Shown piece by piece: positions 38,971 to 52,609 of a stretch of DNA of 64,000 nt. The stretch covers positions 496,001 to 560,000 of the forward strand of contig JAYKXP010000007.1 of assembly GCA_037176845.1 (NCBI GenBank), in the 5' to 3' direction. The notes below the pieces were generated by a model. It saw nothing but the letters and a program-made list of their open reading frames with translations. It was not told the origin of the DNA and did not search any database. A program made the translations under genes and the position numbers. The DNA is from Paramarasmius palmivorus. Taxonomy: Eukaryota; Basidiomycota; Agaricomycetes; Agaricales; Marasmiaceae. Positions within the stretch are counted from its first letter, which is position 1. Each line of letters opens with the position of its first letter.

Positions 38971-39861
38971 TCAACGAGTGGACGAATTCATACCTTTTGT
39001 CTCAAATTCTCATAGGTACAATTCTTTGATGATCTGAAAGATATCTTCTTCGATTTCCGGTCAAAAGTACACCTGAATGCTAGCGACACATCTGCTCGGT
39101 TCATGGGAGGTGAAGAAGACCAGGGAAAGCGGGAAAGGCATCTCCGCAGCAGTAGTAGTAAGCTGGGCGCTCAAGCTTCAAGGCTTTCTTTCACCGCAAC
39201 CACCATTGATGCATTTCACCATCTAGCTTTGAAGCTCTTTACAGCCTTCGAATCTTCTCGCAGGACTGAGAAGCGGTCTTATATTGTACGTGTGGTACAC
39301 CAGGTGCGTATGACAACCACTCGGACACAACGCTCTTCTAGCTTGTTCGAGTTTCATGCCAGAAGTGCTTTTTACACACCGGAAATACGACAGATATTTC
39401 AATAACAACGAAAACGACTTCAATATCAGCTCCAGAATCCACAATATACAGCAAACTATAGAAACCTGTACGGAAATCGCACTGCCTCATTCCCATCCAG
39501 TCATCAAGATCCTGAGCTCTGTGCCACTGGTTTCGATTTGTATCAGAGCTAAGAAGGTATGATGAGCTCCCTTCGAATTGACCACGAGAATTTTGCGGTG
39601 GTAGAAGGACTAAAATGCACTTCAGAATAATACCGGTGTTCCAACGCCGATATTATTCCATCCTCATCATGATAGCTTATCCAGAGATTCCTATGAAGAG
39701 AGAATGACTACTCGATCCGGAACAATGGAATACGAGGCAGTCAGCGGAATGCTTATAGTCTTTCGTAGATGCACTATGTAATGGGACAACATGTATGACC
39801 TGCGACAATGCCCCAGTTGCAAGTAAAGTAATAGTATTCATGGCAAGAAAGAAATCATGTA
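38971..39861. other. Intergenic region upstream of the PB1-ZZ gene
   Basis: About 890 bases between two minus-strand genes; promoter and 5' UTR of the PB1-ZZ gene plus the 3' UTR of the sorting nexin. A plus-strand frame at 39103-39405 is Ser/Arg-rich without family resemblance and is not called. Confidence 0.55.
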
Positions 39862-42417
39862 TTACCAGAATTTGCCGAACACGCTGCCTCTTCCTGCTGT
39901 GGAACTCCCTCCTAGTAGCATCCCCACCCCTTCTTGTATTGCAACGCTCACAGGCCTCATCGGCGCTGAATCAAATACGTGCGGGCAAGGTTGCAACAGT
40001 GGTGCCGAACCCAATCGTGGTTGCTCCAATTCGCGCTCATATATGGACGGCTGCCGAGGTGTTACCGAGAGCTCTGCAAGCTGAGGAGGATCGAATGACG
40101 CTCGAGCGGCTCGGAGCCTCGTCAATACCTGTACATCGATCAGTTTGTGGGATATTTGGATAAGATGCCCATCCTTTGCCCACCTGTTCATACAGTGCAA
40201 TCTCTCCGTCGAGATGTTCTTTTGCCAGGTTCGAAAAGTCTTCGACTTTCTGCATATGGTATGTTTCCATCTCGGCCATCGTCGTGTTCAGGACGGTCTC
40301 ACATCGAGATGCCATCTCTTCGTTGGCCTAGAGAAAGGGACTATGGGTAAATACGGTAGTACAGACGCCAGAATCAAAGGCTTACATGACTATCTTTCGT
40401 TGCCTCACGATACCGTGTGAGTGTCGACCGATGAGTGGCAATAACACCATCGTACAATGACGATGGATGCGAGACTCCTTTGAGCGCTTCGTGCGTAACT
40501 AGTTGAGTACGCCTGGCCTATAGACAAAGCATTGAGTTCGAGTGTGTGTGGTACCTGAGGGCCAGCCAACGTACATGATCGTCGTACAAGTCTGCAACAC
40601 TTTGTAATGCTTCTGAAGTCCGTTGCATGGCTTTAGTCATCCCCAAGCAAGCTGGAATCACCTCTGTAATCAGATATCCTGAAGAGAGTAAACGAATGAG
40701 ATGCACCTTTGCAGCCCTCACGCCAGCACCATGCACCATCCTCATTAAGGAGGCCCTTGTCCTTGGAGCTATATTCTTCGTCTTCCTCCGCTACTCCAGT
40801 TGTAGGCGCTGAAGCGAGAGGTTTGGACGTTATCAGCGACAATAAAGAATATGAAAGGAGCCTTTCGGCTTTAGACATCTCTACTACAAATCAGCAAAGA
40901 TCCATAACAGAGGCATATCACCTTACCGACACGAGACTCTCTTACTCTCCCAAATATGTTTCTTAAACCCTGCACGCCTTTCCCGACTGACTTCGTATGT
41001 GTGGCAAACCGGCTGACCGCGTCTTCTGCGTCTTCCAAGTCTAGATTGAATGCAGGGTGAAATACGTGTGCGTAGAATGAAGGTCCTGCCGCAGGCATAG
41101 ATAGGTGGTATGGTACCAGTCGTTTCCATTCCTATGAAAAGCTCAGCTAAGCGCACTTGAATAAAGAGAGATAGGACTTCTTACCGTATCACTCTCGCAA
41201 CCAAGGAAAAAGGTCACTACTTCTGCATACCGTGCAACTGGGTGCCTCACGACCCTGCTGATGTAGCGTTCCAAATCCCCTCGACGAGCCTCCACGAAAT
41301 CTTCGCTAAATCGCCCTGCATACTGTTTCTCTGGTAATGGAGGAAGTGCAATGCCAGGTAATCGTCGAGTTAGAGCTGTATGAAGAAAGACAAAGTGCGA
41401 GTATCGTCTCTGCACCGTTATTCGTGTCGGTGAGCCGGGAGGCGAATCTGGGTTTGTCGACAGTGCATGGAATAGAGACGTGACATTATATACCGTGTAG
41501 GCCCCAGATAAGACAGATGTGCGCTTTGAAGGTGAATGAACCATGACTCTGAAGGGTGGAACTTTCGACTTCCAAGCGTGTCCTGCATCCACAAAATGGT
41601 TCTCTGCTTCTCGCATTCCGACTTGACTGAATCGTTTACTAGCTTCATCGTTCTCGTATTCGTCACCCTCTTCATCGTCGCCTTCATCCGACGCTATGCT
41701 ATTCAGCTTCTCATGCAGGGAATGGAAACCGCTTGGCGTCACAGTAGCATCAGCTGCCTTGCCCTTCAAGACCCATTCCTCCGCACCGCTTGTTACAAAA
41801 TTGGAGAACCGATTTAGAGATTTCCCGCCCAAAAGGCTTTGTCGAAAGCTAGGAAACATCCATTCTCCTGTATTTTGAGGTATGATGGGCTGAACAGAAT
41901 TCCGGGGGGATGCACGAGGTGTTATGGAGCTGGTCGATGCTTCTCGTTGTTTTCGAAATTTACTGAAAGATGAAGGCGGTGGTAGCTCAACCCCAGGTGA
42001 TACCGCGAATTCCGAGGTAAACTAACGAAATTGTCAAGGACTTGTAGTGAAATAGCGGGAGATGCTACGCACCGTGTAGTACGTCCTTGGTAGTAAGCCT
42101 GTCTCCCCATTCTCAGTCTTTACTAGGCTCCATCCATCTGGTAATTCCTCCTTCAGTATAGATAACTCATCCCCCGCTTTGACATCCAATTCTCTAAACT
42201 CTGCCTTTCCTTCAAAGTCGTAGAGAGCTCTGGCTGGCCGGCCATTGTCTTCCTGCTCATCATCCGAAGGAATCGAGGATGACTCGAGATGTACCGTCCA
42301 TGCTGTAGATGCGTTTATTCCAGCATCAAAATCAGAATGAGGCCTGGTGAGAAAAGCGCTGGATTTGGAAGCTCTTGGGAGTGTTGCCATTCGTGTTGAG
42401 TCGATTCGCGACGTCAA
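39862..42417 (-). CDS. SH3-PX sorting nexin (SNX9/18/33-like)
   Basis: Peripheral membrane protein linking phosphoinositides to endocytic or actin machinery. The first ATG (42417) gives MTSRIDSTRMATLPRAS. The SH3 domain spans about residues 60-120 (ARALYDFEGKAEFRELDVKA, LPDGWSLVKTENGETGLLP), with an intron before the linker. The PX domain (about 41.54-41.15 kb) shows FRVMVHSP, RRYSHFVFLHTALTRRLPGI and LPPLPEKQYAGRF; the RRYSHF and basic residues fit PI3P-type binding. After an acidic linker (EGDDEEGDEYENDE), the C-terminal region is helical (MTKAMQRTSEALQSVADLYD, LNTTMAEMETYHMQKVEDFS) and fits a BAR-type dimerisation domain. The end is ...GRGSVFGKFW at 39862. The domain order SH3-PX-BAR is clear; assignment to one yeast orthologue is not attempted. 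Confidence 0.87.
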
Positions 42418-42689
42418 AGATGGTTAAGAAGGTTGACGACAGTCACGGAGTTACTTGGGAGATATCGACAGAATGGAAAGGTCGCAATCGTGAATGTCGT
42501 GAGATAAGCCTGTAATTGCTTGATGAGCCCAACAAGTCCAGAAAGGATTTGCAGAGATAGGGGTTTCCGGTCGCTCCTGATCCGCTCCATTAGTCGTTCG
42601 TTGCAGGGTATCAATACAGTCTTTCTGACCTCTTGTAGGTACTACTAGGATACATATAATGCGAAACGAGCACAGAAAAAATACATAGT

Positions 42690-45600
42690 TCAAGTTGAAA
42701 TTGATGCGTAGCCAAAGCTCGTTCCTTCTAGCCCTCTAGCAACTAGCGTGAACTGCTGAGCAGCCTCTCTTGTTTTCTTCAATGATCTTGAACTGTCGAA
42801 AACAATAAGATGGCTTGGTAGATGGCACCCAAGGAAAGTAATACTTACCCGAGGATAGCTTTCAAAAACCGCTCCTTATCCTCGTTCGATGCTCTTGAGG
42901 GAACAAAATCATTCTAGAAAGCACGAATCAGGTTTGGTCAGGGATCAATAGTACAACCAGCTTACACTGAACAAAACTTCCTTGAGCCAGACCTTCATCT
43001 CCTCCATGCAACGCGTCAACAGTGTTGATAGCATTTCAATGAGGTTCGTAGTAGCACTACGAGGTGCTTGACCAGCTAAACCACTGACGATGGCATGTGT
43101 AATGGAACGCCCATGAGAGTTGATCAACTGGACACGATAACTTTCCAGATTCGAGTGGACATAAGACCGATGGATGAAAGTGCTCTGTCATCCCATGAGC
43201 ACCAGAAAAGTTCCGGAAACGGATGGACAACTCACAAGGAAGGTACAGGCTGCGACCAAGGAGTACCGTTCCTGAAGTGTAAGGGCACGAATAGCACATT
43301 GCATGAGGGCATCCAGGCCACCTGGTGGCAACATGTAGAAATTGCCTGGAAGATTCTGAGCAACCTAAAAATGACTTAGACACTTCTTCGTTTTGTGCAA
43401 GCTATAAAGACCGTACGTACCCTATCCAAACAGGTGAAAAACTCTTGGACGATATCCGGGTTCTAAGATATAGGGGCTCAGTCTATACCCAATCAAGAAA
43501 AGAGTTCACTTACATCTTCCATTCCTGCAGGACCACCCAGGACAGATAACGAAGTACTCAGGATTACAGGTAGAACATTTGAAACCACCAGCTTCGCTTG
43601 TTCGTCCTGTTCCGCCCTCTCCTTCGCCTGTCGCTTTTCTCTATCGCTATCCTGCCCCTGGAGTGGCATCGGAGGTGGAGGACTAAGCTGGTGGATAAGA
43701 ATCCCAGCTACGCTCAGCCATGATGCAGTTACTTGTCGCTGTAATGCAAAACAGACGATCTCCAATAGTGGAGGTGCAGGTAAAGATATTAATGTGATAT
43801 CAGCAGGTAACGCCGTAATAGATTTAACGAGTTCGTTCAAGGCCTGCACGACACCCATCAGTATTGGTCCGCATTGCACATTTCACACCCACCTGGCCAA
43901 TACCAGCATCGTGCCCCAGTACCTCGACACACGCACGAATCGCATCCAAAATATTCTGACGTAAATGGACCATCCGTTGATCTGCTCTTGCTACCTTTAT
44001 GGCTTCAAGAGCAACCTCAGTTTCGGCATCATCTTCGAGTACACTCAAGGTATCGTTGATAGTACTGCCTGTCAAACCCTTGGCAACACCAGAAAGCGTT
44101 TCTAATTGAAGGATTACCGCTTCTCGTGCCTCAGGCGGAAGCTTATAACTCGAATTAGACTGCTAGAGTGACAGACATGAGATTGAGAATTACTTACTGT
44201 AGTGGGAGAACGCAGTATCTCTATTAATTTGAGCACAATGGGATTAACAATCACCTGAAGGAAAACGCTCTCAATACGTTATAAGATGGTCAAACTTACA
44301 AGAGATTACCTCAACTGGCGGTATTTCGTCCGCCGGCGGCAAAGCCTGTATCACGCTTGCTATTGACTCCATGACTGTGCTCTTCTCGGAATCCTGTGAG
44401 GTTTTTGAACGGGTCGTTCGCGGAGAGGCAGATACGGAATACTTACGGGTACTTGTGCCAGCCCAGCATGCAGTTCAGCGAACGCGCCAATCTGAGGAGC
44501 GAGCAACTTTCTATTGGCATCACAGAGATTACGAAGCGCCGAAGCTGCCTGTAAAGAAAGTGTAGCGTCAGGCAGGGCCTGAACGACGTAAGAGACTGCA
44601 TTTGTTAGCAGTTCTTGCCTTGATGGCGTTGTCGGCTGATCAAGGTTGCTTGCGAACCATGATGCGTATGTACCTGTACTGGAAATTTAACGGTATTGAT
44701 CACCCAAATTTCTGGCCTCTTACCTATCAAAGACAGCGTGGTCCGTCGCACACGGGTATGGCTAGCAGTGGGTAGACGACCAAGGACTTCTGAGCTGAAA
44801 AGCCGAGGAAGATGTGGTGCATTATCGTAATCGAGGGCCTCTTGGATGGAGAGGATACAGTGCAAGGTTGCTTCGACATCCTAAAGCGTTTGTGAGTCCA
44901 CTGCAGTCGTAAACCACGAAAAGTTACAACAGACCTCCCAGCCACTCTGACTTTGGTGCACAGCCGTTAGCTGGCTTGTGAGTTCATTAACGAAGAACGC
45001 CATCATGTCGTCACGTATAACATAGTATCTGTGTTTTTCGTGAGAGGGTGCCTGGTTTAGGAAGTAGTGTGACGTACGCATTGATTAGAATATCGCCGAC
45101 ATCGCGTCGGTATCTGATAGTAAAATGTGAGACAAGGATGAATCCATAAAAACAAGGCAGCTCACACTTGGAATTTCTCTACTTGGTCTGCGAAGTGCGC
45201 TGTCAGAGATGTTCATGTTAGACGTGGAGGATATTCTCACCTTTCGACCACGGTTTTCCGGGACCCGGGTACTTGATCTTCCGCCTGAGTACTCTGACTA
45301 CCTCAACGTATAGCTCTCTTGCAACAGTCGTCTGATCCACAGTCGTCTGCTGATCTGCGATAGACGGCTCTCCACCTTCCTCTATGTAGAAATCGTTGTT
45401 CCACAATGCCTCCTGCAGCAAATACCAAAAGCCCAGTGTCATCTCGCTGACGTCTTCATCCACTCCGTAATACCCGGGGAACCCGGTGTATGCAAGTAAA
45501 AGCTTCAGGAAGGTTTGCGTCAACTGGCCTTTCGTCTTGTTCTGCCCCGGCCGTGGCAACAAAGTAGCCGAGGAAGGAAGAAGCGATACAGTGGCTGGAG

Positions 45601-46903
45601 ATGCCAGGTGTCCAGCGATGTAGTTTGTTGAGTGGTCTGCTAAAGCAGATATCAACTTACACAGCGACTGTGATACCTCATCAACGAACCCATTCTGGAG
45701 CGATTTCTCAACAACAGCAGCTCCGGCAGAATCGAGCCATACAAGGAGAGGTTCGGTGAGAATCCTTGAGCCGGAGCCATCTGATAGAGCGGATTTCGTC
45801 ATGATCTCTTGGAGGGTATCTGAGGCGCCTATAAATATTATGTCGGCGTTGGGGTCAAGAAGAGCGATGACATTTGGAATAAGCGGAGTGAAGTCACTGA
45901 AACTGTGGTCATTCTCTCAAAATACGCAACGAGAACTGTGTTAGTACCTTGTGGGAAAATGAGGCAGCCAAGCCTGTAGACATCGGAGAGCAGAGAGAAC
46001 TTCACTTTGAGGAACCGAACCAGCAGGTTTATCGATGGAGGACTTAATAGCTTGTACGACCATGGGTACCGCATCTAGCAGGCTTTGCTGCATCTTTGAC
46101 CTATTTGAGATGCGATTCAGGTCAACTGCAGTGTTGGGGATTGGTCGCTCACTTGCTTGACCCTATCAGGTCTGCACTGGAAACTTCTTCGGCAATAATG
46201 GCCACAAAATCGTGAATATGTTCAGCGGCAGCCCTTTTGCCGGAGAAGGATGTAATGCATGTAAGGATCCAATCAGGCCACCGCGTTGGATGTTGAGGAA
46301 CTAGCTTTAAAGCCAGAGACGATAGCTATAGCCACTGTCATGACCAGACCGGATGTTTAATCAAAACGAAGACGTACAGCTACAAACAGCTTCCGCAGTA
46401 TAACTTTACTCTTCCCAATTAATATTGAATGGGCCGTAAGTTGGATGAGCATATCTCGGAGAGATTCCGCGTGTTCTTGAGGAAAGGATCCCCTTGAAGA
46501 AAGGAGATAAATGGACGTTCCATCCGCAAGATCTAGCTAACGCACCAGTCTCTAGCAATCTTCACCTGAGCTCTTGACTCGTTTCAGCTTCAAATGATGA
46601 ACCCTCTTTTCCGGCAAACGTACGTATGTGCACCGAAGAACTGGATATTTTGGTCCTGATGATTCAGAAACGGAATAACGAGACCCCACGCCTCTGGGAG
46701 CCTTTGGATGTCGAGTAGTTCTTGTTGAAGTCTTTTGAGGTCTTCTGGAGAGGTATTTGGATTTGGGGCACCGTATGCCTGCAATATCAACTGAATCCGA
46801 AGTCAAAAAAGAACGCAAAGAAAGCATCTAATGTCGGACTAACTTGAGCTGCACGTTCAATGTCCGAAGAAGATAATGCTGGGAGAAATGAGAGATCCGC
46901 CAT
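42690..46903 (-). CDS. Importin-beta family karyopherin (IPO13/TNPO3/Kap122-like)
   Basis: Nuclear transport receptor built of HEAT repeats. Start ATG 46901-46903: MADLSFLPALSSSDIERAAQ. Residues 20-75 read LIQAYGAPNPNTSPEDLKRL, LLDIQRLPEAWGLVIPFLNH and QNIQFFGAHTYV, which is the N-terminal importin signature of this branch (compare 'vQFFGA.T'). The following exons, separated by many introns over 4.2 kb, are Leu-rich helical repeats such as FLKLLLAYTGFPGYYGVDED and FWYLLQEALWNNDFYIEEGG. The second is the conserved 'FWy.Lqe' block of IPO13/TNPO3 proteins. Near the C-terminus are NDFVPSRASNEDKERFLKAI and EAAQQFTLVARGLEGTSFG, and the stop is at 42690-42692. Cargo cannot be read from the sequence. 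Conserved neighbours (sorting nexin, PB1-ZZ) suggest a stable housekeeping block. Confidence 0.85.
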
Positions 46904-47612
46904 GGCTTAGAGCGAAGAGTTATGAAATATTGAGTCAAAATATTAGGATGAGAGTAGAAAGGTAAGAAAGGCTGTTTGTTGATATCGCCGTCGCCGACGT
47001 TGTCGACGCGATCGGGTCAGTATCTATGTATCTATCTCGATTTTTAATTTTTAGCCTTTACCCACCACCTGCCCCTTATGATGGAGCTGCCAAACTGTTT
47101 CATTCTCCCATGGTCGTCCTAGAGGTCACTATCAGGTATCTTCCCAGCAAGCAGGCTCGTTACGCTCGACTGTCGACGAAAGAACTGGTGAAAAATCTGC
47201 AAGATGATTTGCGCATTATGCGACTACCTTTTCCCCCAACGGCGAATGTCAAACCACATAGGGAAGATGGGACAGAGTTCTACTAGGAGACCAGCAACGG
47301 ATCCGTGAGTTAATTGTCCTTTTGGCTGATGTGCTGCGGCTCATAAACCTCCTACATATAGCCCTTGTACAACACAGTAACGTACATCATTCGCGAGCAG
47401 GACCGTATTAAACAATTCAAGGAGAGCCCGGAGAGGAAAGCACTGTGTAATTGCGATAAGCGGGCACACTCGAGCCTTGTTGTATGGATACGATAGTGCT
47501 TAGTCTAAGTCATCTCTCCCGAGCATGGTTCCACTGTGCAAAATCAGCAGGTGACTTGCACCTCACTACCAGTTCTGGCTCAACATTGTTCTTGTCCTGT
47601 GGTGGGAGTAAG
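46904..47612. other. Intergenic region upstream of the importin gene
   Basis: About 700 bases. It must carry the importin promoter on its left side. A plus-strand frame of 86 codons (47026-47286) has no recognisable domain and may be chance; it is not called. Confidence 0.5.
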
Positions 47613-49027
47613 TCAATCATCGGTAAGTACGATAGGAAGACCACATGCCCCGTCCTTTGGAATAGGATCTCGCCATACATTCGTCTCAATCTGAGCTCTA
47701 ATTTCTGTTCGTCGCGGAGTTTGAAGGTCATTAAGAACCAATCCGTTAGTTGTATTAACTTGGCCATCATCCCTTCTAGCCATTTGGATCCGACTGTTGA
47801 CTATGACCATGAACGAATTGGAGTACACCTTAGCGAGGGTAGCCCCTGGAGCAAAGTAATAGGCGTCATGAGAAATAGTAGTAACAAAGAGAGCCAGCAG
47901 GCATATTGCCAAGATGGCTACAAGCCACTCATTAAGTATCATGCAGAATTCAACTGTAGGACTGGGACTCACCCGTAACGCTACCAGTCTCTACGGTGAG
48001 ACGAATAATCCTCCTGATGACGCTATGTGTGCGAAAAGGGTTAGGCTTGCGATCGTAACGAGACAGCTACTCTAACAGTGCTTAGTAACACGTGCATCAG
48101 AATGATAACAACACCTACCACGAAAATCATGGAGAGGGCAATTGTGACGTCGGCGATAACACTACCAACGAGCCAAACATATGACTGTAATACGACGGTA
48201 AGTCAAGTGAGTCAGTCGTTCAACGAACGAATTCGAGCCTCACGGAGGTTAAGACACCAGAGTCGCTCGAAGCATCCCCCAGCTGTTCGAAAGCAAAGCA
48301 AGTGATGGCTCCCGAAATAGCGCCACCAAATTGAGCAAGGGATGTCTATGTTTATTGGCTTTGGTCACACCGGCCACGATACCCTTAGAGAACTCACAAT
48401 CATAATCATGACTAGAACACCGGTCGACTTCTTCGATTTGGGGCTGAGCAGGTGAATCCGATAAGCATACTGTAGCTGTACAAGATACGCCACTGCGTTA
48501 GTAGTACGTGTAAGCGCCGAGTCAGTAAGCCATCGTAGCAAACTGCACTTGCCTAGTCCATCTAAGAGAGGTAGAGAGAACCACAAAAGGTTCACTCGAC
48601 CCAATGCTTGTAGATCTCCATACCCATATACAAAGCGTTGGAACGCATCATGCGTCAACATAATGGTTTGCATAGCGTCGAGTGAGTAGATCAAGTATAC
48701 GAGGACTTTGAATTTCTTCTGATCACCAGGAAACGCGGTGTAATATAGGTCTACAAGAGAGATGGTCAGCCCAAACACAACTCACAATGACGATTCCCTT
48801 GATACTTACAAACTTGAACGGTCAGGACACCAAACAAACCCCAGCTCAACAGATAACCAAGCATCTAGAAATGTCCTCAATGAACGAGAGGTAGTGCGAT
48901 GAATGAAGGTTCTATACCAAAGTGCCAGTGCTGAGCACAGAGCAGTCATTATTATTATTGAATAAAGTATGGAACGATGGACTTACATGGCTTTGGGAGC
49001 AGAACTGAGAATTGAAACTTCGTCCAT
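47613..49027 (-). CDS. DUF6534 7-TM membrane protein
   Basis: Agaricomycete multi-pass protein of the DUF6534 family, function unknown. Start ATG 49025-49027 (MDEVSILSSAPKA). Next, after introns, come MLGYLLSWGLFGVLTVQV, LYYTAFPGDQKKFKVLVYLI, YSLDAMQTIMLTHDAFQRFV, GLLD-like LLWFSLPLLDG, and AVAYLVQLQYAYRIHLLS. Short exons follow to EWLVAILAICLLALFVTTIS, and then HDAYYFAPGATLAKVYSNSF with MVIVNSRIQMARRDD. The YSLDAMQTIMLTHDAF block and the LAKVYSNSFMVIVNSR ending are diagnostic of the family. The tail ends GLPIVLTDD at 47613. Several short exons in the centre (about 47.98-48.37 kb) could not be joined with certainty. It is the first of three 7-TM genes in the 47-64 kb region. Confidence 0.82.
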
Positions 49028-51304
49028 GTTGATGTTGAAGGTTGCCGAATAACAAGCTGACGGTTGCTTCTCAATGTTATATAGGTACGACTGATGATCG
49101 GCTTTGCTTTTGATACCTCATGCTTTCGCTGCCTCGACATCCCGAAGATGGAGTAGATGGGTAATAACTAGTGTGCAGATTGAATTATTGATGACAATCC
49201 AACATGAGTTATCATTAAGTTCAACGAGCATCAGGGATGGAATCAAAAAAGAATGAGGGTTGGCGCGCACCTTCAAGTTGTTTCGCAAACTCGCGTCGGC
49301 ACGCCACAGTGAAAATGACTCCAAAACCAATTACGACTACCCAGAAATCAGTCCGGTTTCTGTTGCGTTTTGAGCGCCACTGGGAAAGATTGCCTACATA
49401 AGGACTTTCTCGATTACTCCAGAGAGAGATGGAGATGGGCTCAGAGCGGGCAACGTTCAGAGATGGAGATGGAGTTCAGAATAACGGATCCCCATCTCCG
49501 TCCTGTGTGGCCTTGAGGCTTGACGACAAATCGGTTACTGTTATACTCCCGGCCATCTGTGAATCAGATCTCAGAGACCGTGATGGAGCAAAGATATGTG
49601 TACACTGTACAACTCCGTTGATGACGGGTATACAGCCACATATAGAAATCAACTCAGCTTGCTGAAAGCCGAAATAGTTTGGGTCCTGGACTGTATCTCC
49701 AATACATCTTCTACGAACTGAAACAGCTTGAACATTGGCGGTTCAGAATTGCTGTTTGTCGTCAGTTTGACGTGATTTTTCGGTGAGGCAATTCGGATTA
49801 TGAGCGATTCTCCCGATAGTGTTGAGATCTAGAGAGGCATCAAAACTCCCAGCGAGATGTTACAGGATGTTGCTTGACGCGACACTATCCGGTGCCATCT
49901 GAGACATTGGTTGAAATTAGATGTCTTTTGAAAGATTGTTGACACTCACCTGATCATGATGTATACTTAATTATAAAATATCTATGGGCTTTTACAGTTT
50001 TCGAGATTGCCGCTGGTTTGTGCAGGTCCGTGCGTGAGTCAGGGCCACCGCTTGCGGCCATCCCCCTCAGTCATTAATGATTACGAGGCTCAGTTAGCTG
50101 TCAAGAAGTTGAACATTACCACTACCCAGGCCTCAGGCCCTACACGTATCGTGTCGATGAGGTAGAACTTGAAGAGCGATTAGTCTCCCCTCGGTACCGG
50201 TTCGGTAGTAACGATGACTCAGCAGGCCGGTCTTCGCTCCTCACGACAGACAGCAAGCCGACAGTCGGATTCCGCTCAGCTCTCGACCGTTCTTTGCTTT
50301 ATCCCGCCCTCCCACCGCTTATTCTTCAAGTTGAATATGCTACTCTCAAGATATTGTTTGACAACAGTTAATAAGAAAGTGAGGTTTTTGCGATGCCATC
50401 AAATTTCCTGGATCGGAGTGCCGTGAGGTCCGGCAGTGTAGCTCTTTTCTTCGACTCTCATGTTTTCATGATAACTGGAATTGAAGGATCAGAAGGCCCA
50501 CTGACATGCGTGCTGCCAGCGTGCAACTGCCAACCTGCAAATTGAGCTGGTTCTGTGCTAGTAAGTAAAACCTATTATTACCTGTGAGCGGCATCCGTCA
50601 TCTCTCGTCGTGACACCGTTGATGATCTTGCAATCAAGCAGAATCCTATATATCATTGTCAGACAGGCGACCACCCATCTGAGGCTATCTCCGCATCTCC
50701 AGCGACAGTTTCTTGCGGTCGCACTGATGCGCATTTCAAGTGGATCGACGTATGGCAGATGGAGATCATGTCCTCGGCTGCTATCCGCTCATGAAACTTC
50801 CCCAAGATGGACAGCCTTCAATTGCATCGGGATGGAACCTGCCTTTTCCGGAACGTGACCTTCCAGAAGGGAACAATTGCAACACATACTAGCACTGCCG
50901 CCAACGAAAATAAAGGTTGCATATCAAGTATTCGATGAACGGCAATGTTACGTGGGCGACAGGAACCGAACAGGGAAGTCCTCGTCGACTCCTCGATGCT
51001 AATCTTGGCTACTTTGACGTTATCTTAATGTGCTGAGCCAGCCAAGAGCCGGTTCATCACTGCAGATTGAATACGCTGCGGCGCCCAGGCTCGATCAGAT
51101 TATGGTTTCCAAACTTACACTTGTTATGCCAACTAGCAAAATGATTGTTGGGAGCCCAATCCTGAAGTTCGTTCGAATTGAAAATGTGCGCTATATGTTC
51201 CGCCTACTGAGCGGGAGATTACGCACAAATATCAACCCATTCCACAACTCCCGGGCCCTTCAAGTCATTATTCGCTTCGTTGGTCAGAACCAACTTCTCA
51301 TTCT
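49028..51304. other. Long intergenic region before the right-hand cluster
   Basis: About 2.3 kb between divergent 7-TM genes. Only short, unfamiliar frames occur (for example 50214-50426 and 51030-51320). A short purine-rich direct repeat of GAGATGGAGATGG occurs at about 49425-49475. No gene, terminal repeats or RNA gene can be supported. Confidence 0.5.
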
Positions 51305-52609
51305 ATGGCCATTGGAATAGAAACCGACGTCGCAGAACTCGCAGGGATTATCGCCGAAGCTGGACTCTATGGTTAGCTCCTGCATTATAATTGTGCGCTG
51401 GGTGGATCACTAATATCTCACAGGCGTTCTGACGGTACTAACAGCTGCGACGCTTTATATTCTCATTCAGAAGAATCCATCCCCGAAACTCAACTTACCT
51501 CTCATCCTCACCTCATGGTATGTTATGTACCCTCACAATAAGGTTGGATTCCTTGCTAAAGACTTCGCTTTTGCCCAGTTTGATGTATACATTGGCGACG
51601 GCTCAGATGGTTGTTGACTGCGTAGTCATCTTCGATGCGTTTATCGACCTGCCGCGTCCGGAACGCATAGCACTCATGGCCAACTTGTCAATTCCCATTG
51701 TCGCCACCAAGCGGGCATTATTCTTTGTGATGCTCATCCTTGGAGATGCGATCGTGGTAAGAACCTCGCGCTGGCATCGGCTAAGGCTTCCTCACTTTGA
51801 ATTAGATTTACCGATGTTGGGTCGTGTGGGATCACAACTGGTTACTTATAACTTTTCCAGTTTGTTGCTCACTCGTTAGCGGAGGTGCGAGATTTATAGC
51901 GACCCATTAGTCACAAACTAATGACACTGGCACCCGATGCAGTTATCGCTTTTATTTCGATATGGGCCACACAAAATCCTGAAGCGGGGTCATTCATTCT
52001 CAAAGCTCCATGGACGTATGGCACAGTCATATTTGTAATGTCCCTGTGTGCTAATGCCACATCCACCGGTGCGACTCGTAATTCTCTCGGCTTTACTGTT
52101 TAGAGTAATTGAAATAAAGCCCTCATCGCCTATCGCATCTGGAGCAATGATAGGAAATTTACATCTGGTCTTCCTTCCGTTGGAGAGACAAGCGTCATAT
52201 CTGGCCGTGGACGTCTGCTGCCGATAGCCAAGATTCTTATCGAGAGTGGCGCCCTCAACACGGCATTCCTAGTCACCTACACCGCAGTTCTTCAGGCCCA
52301 AAAACGACAAGGTGGCTTGGCTGTAGTAGCAGACATGGTATGTGTCAGATAAAGACTACATATTTGCATCCACTCTGATCGTGATCGCTACTCTAGTCTA
52401 CGCCTTTCATTGGCATCGTTTTCTCTCTTGTGATTGTGCGAATCGGGCTACGCTCAAGACGAATTGGTCTGCCTAGCACCATTGCAACGAGGAGCGGTCA
52501 AGATGTTATGCCTATCAATCTTCGAAATGAACACGAGATGGCGACATTCAGGATCAAGTCAAACGGTTCGGAGGAAACGGCAACACGAACTGGACGATAT
52601 GGAGTATGA
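51305..52609 (+). CDS. Basidiomycete 7-TM membrane protein, paralogue A
   Basis: Receptor-like multi-pass protein of unknown function. Start ATG 51305: MAIGIETDVAELAGIIAEAG, then an intron inside LYG. The exons read VLTVLTAATLYILIQKNPSP, LMYTLATAQMVVDCVVIFDA, FIDLPRPERIALMANLSIPI, VATKRALFFVMLILGDAIV, IYRCWVVWDHNWLLITFPVC, VIAFISIWATQNPEAGSFIL, YGTVIFVMSLCANATSTALI, AYRIWSNDRKF, ISGRGRLLPIAKILIESGAL and STPFIGIVFSLVIVRIGLRS. About seven of these are membrane segments. The tail of about 55 residues is hydrophilic; the stop is at 52607-52609. All exons join in frame, so the gene appears intact. It is a close paralogue of the gene at 62817. Together they bracket the FAD monooxygenase, P450, transporter and terpene synthase genes. 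The ILIESG block also occurs in the tandem pair at 5-10 kb. Confidence 0.82.

Noticed and set aside
39103..39405. Plus-strand frame of 100 codons upstream of the PB1-ZZ gene
   Set aside because: Ser/Arg-rich, no family signature, and placed where a 5' UTR or promoter is expected.
47026..47286. Plus-strand frame of 86 codons between the importin and DUF6534 genes
   Set aside because: No domain, no homologue I recognise, and codon content does not stand out; probably chance.
50214..51320. Short plus-strand frames in the long gap
   Set aside because: Unrelated short frames with stops between them; no splice-compatible protein emerges.
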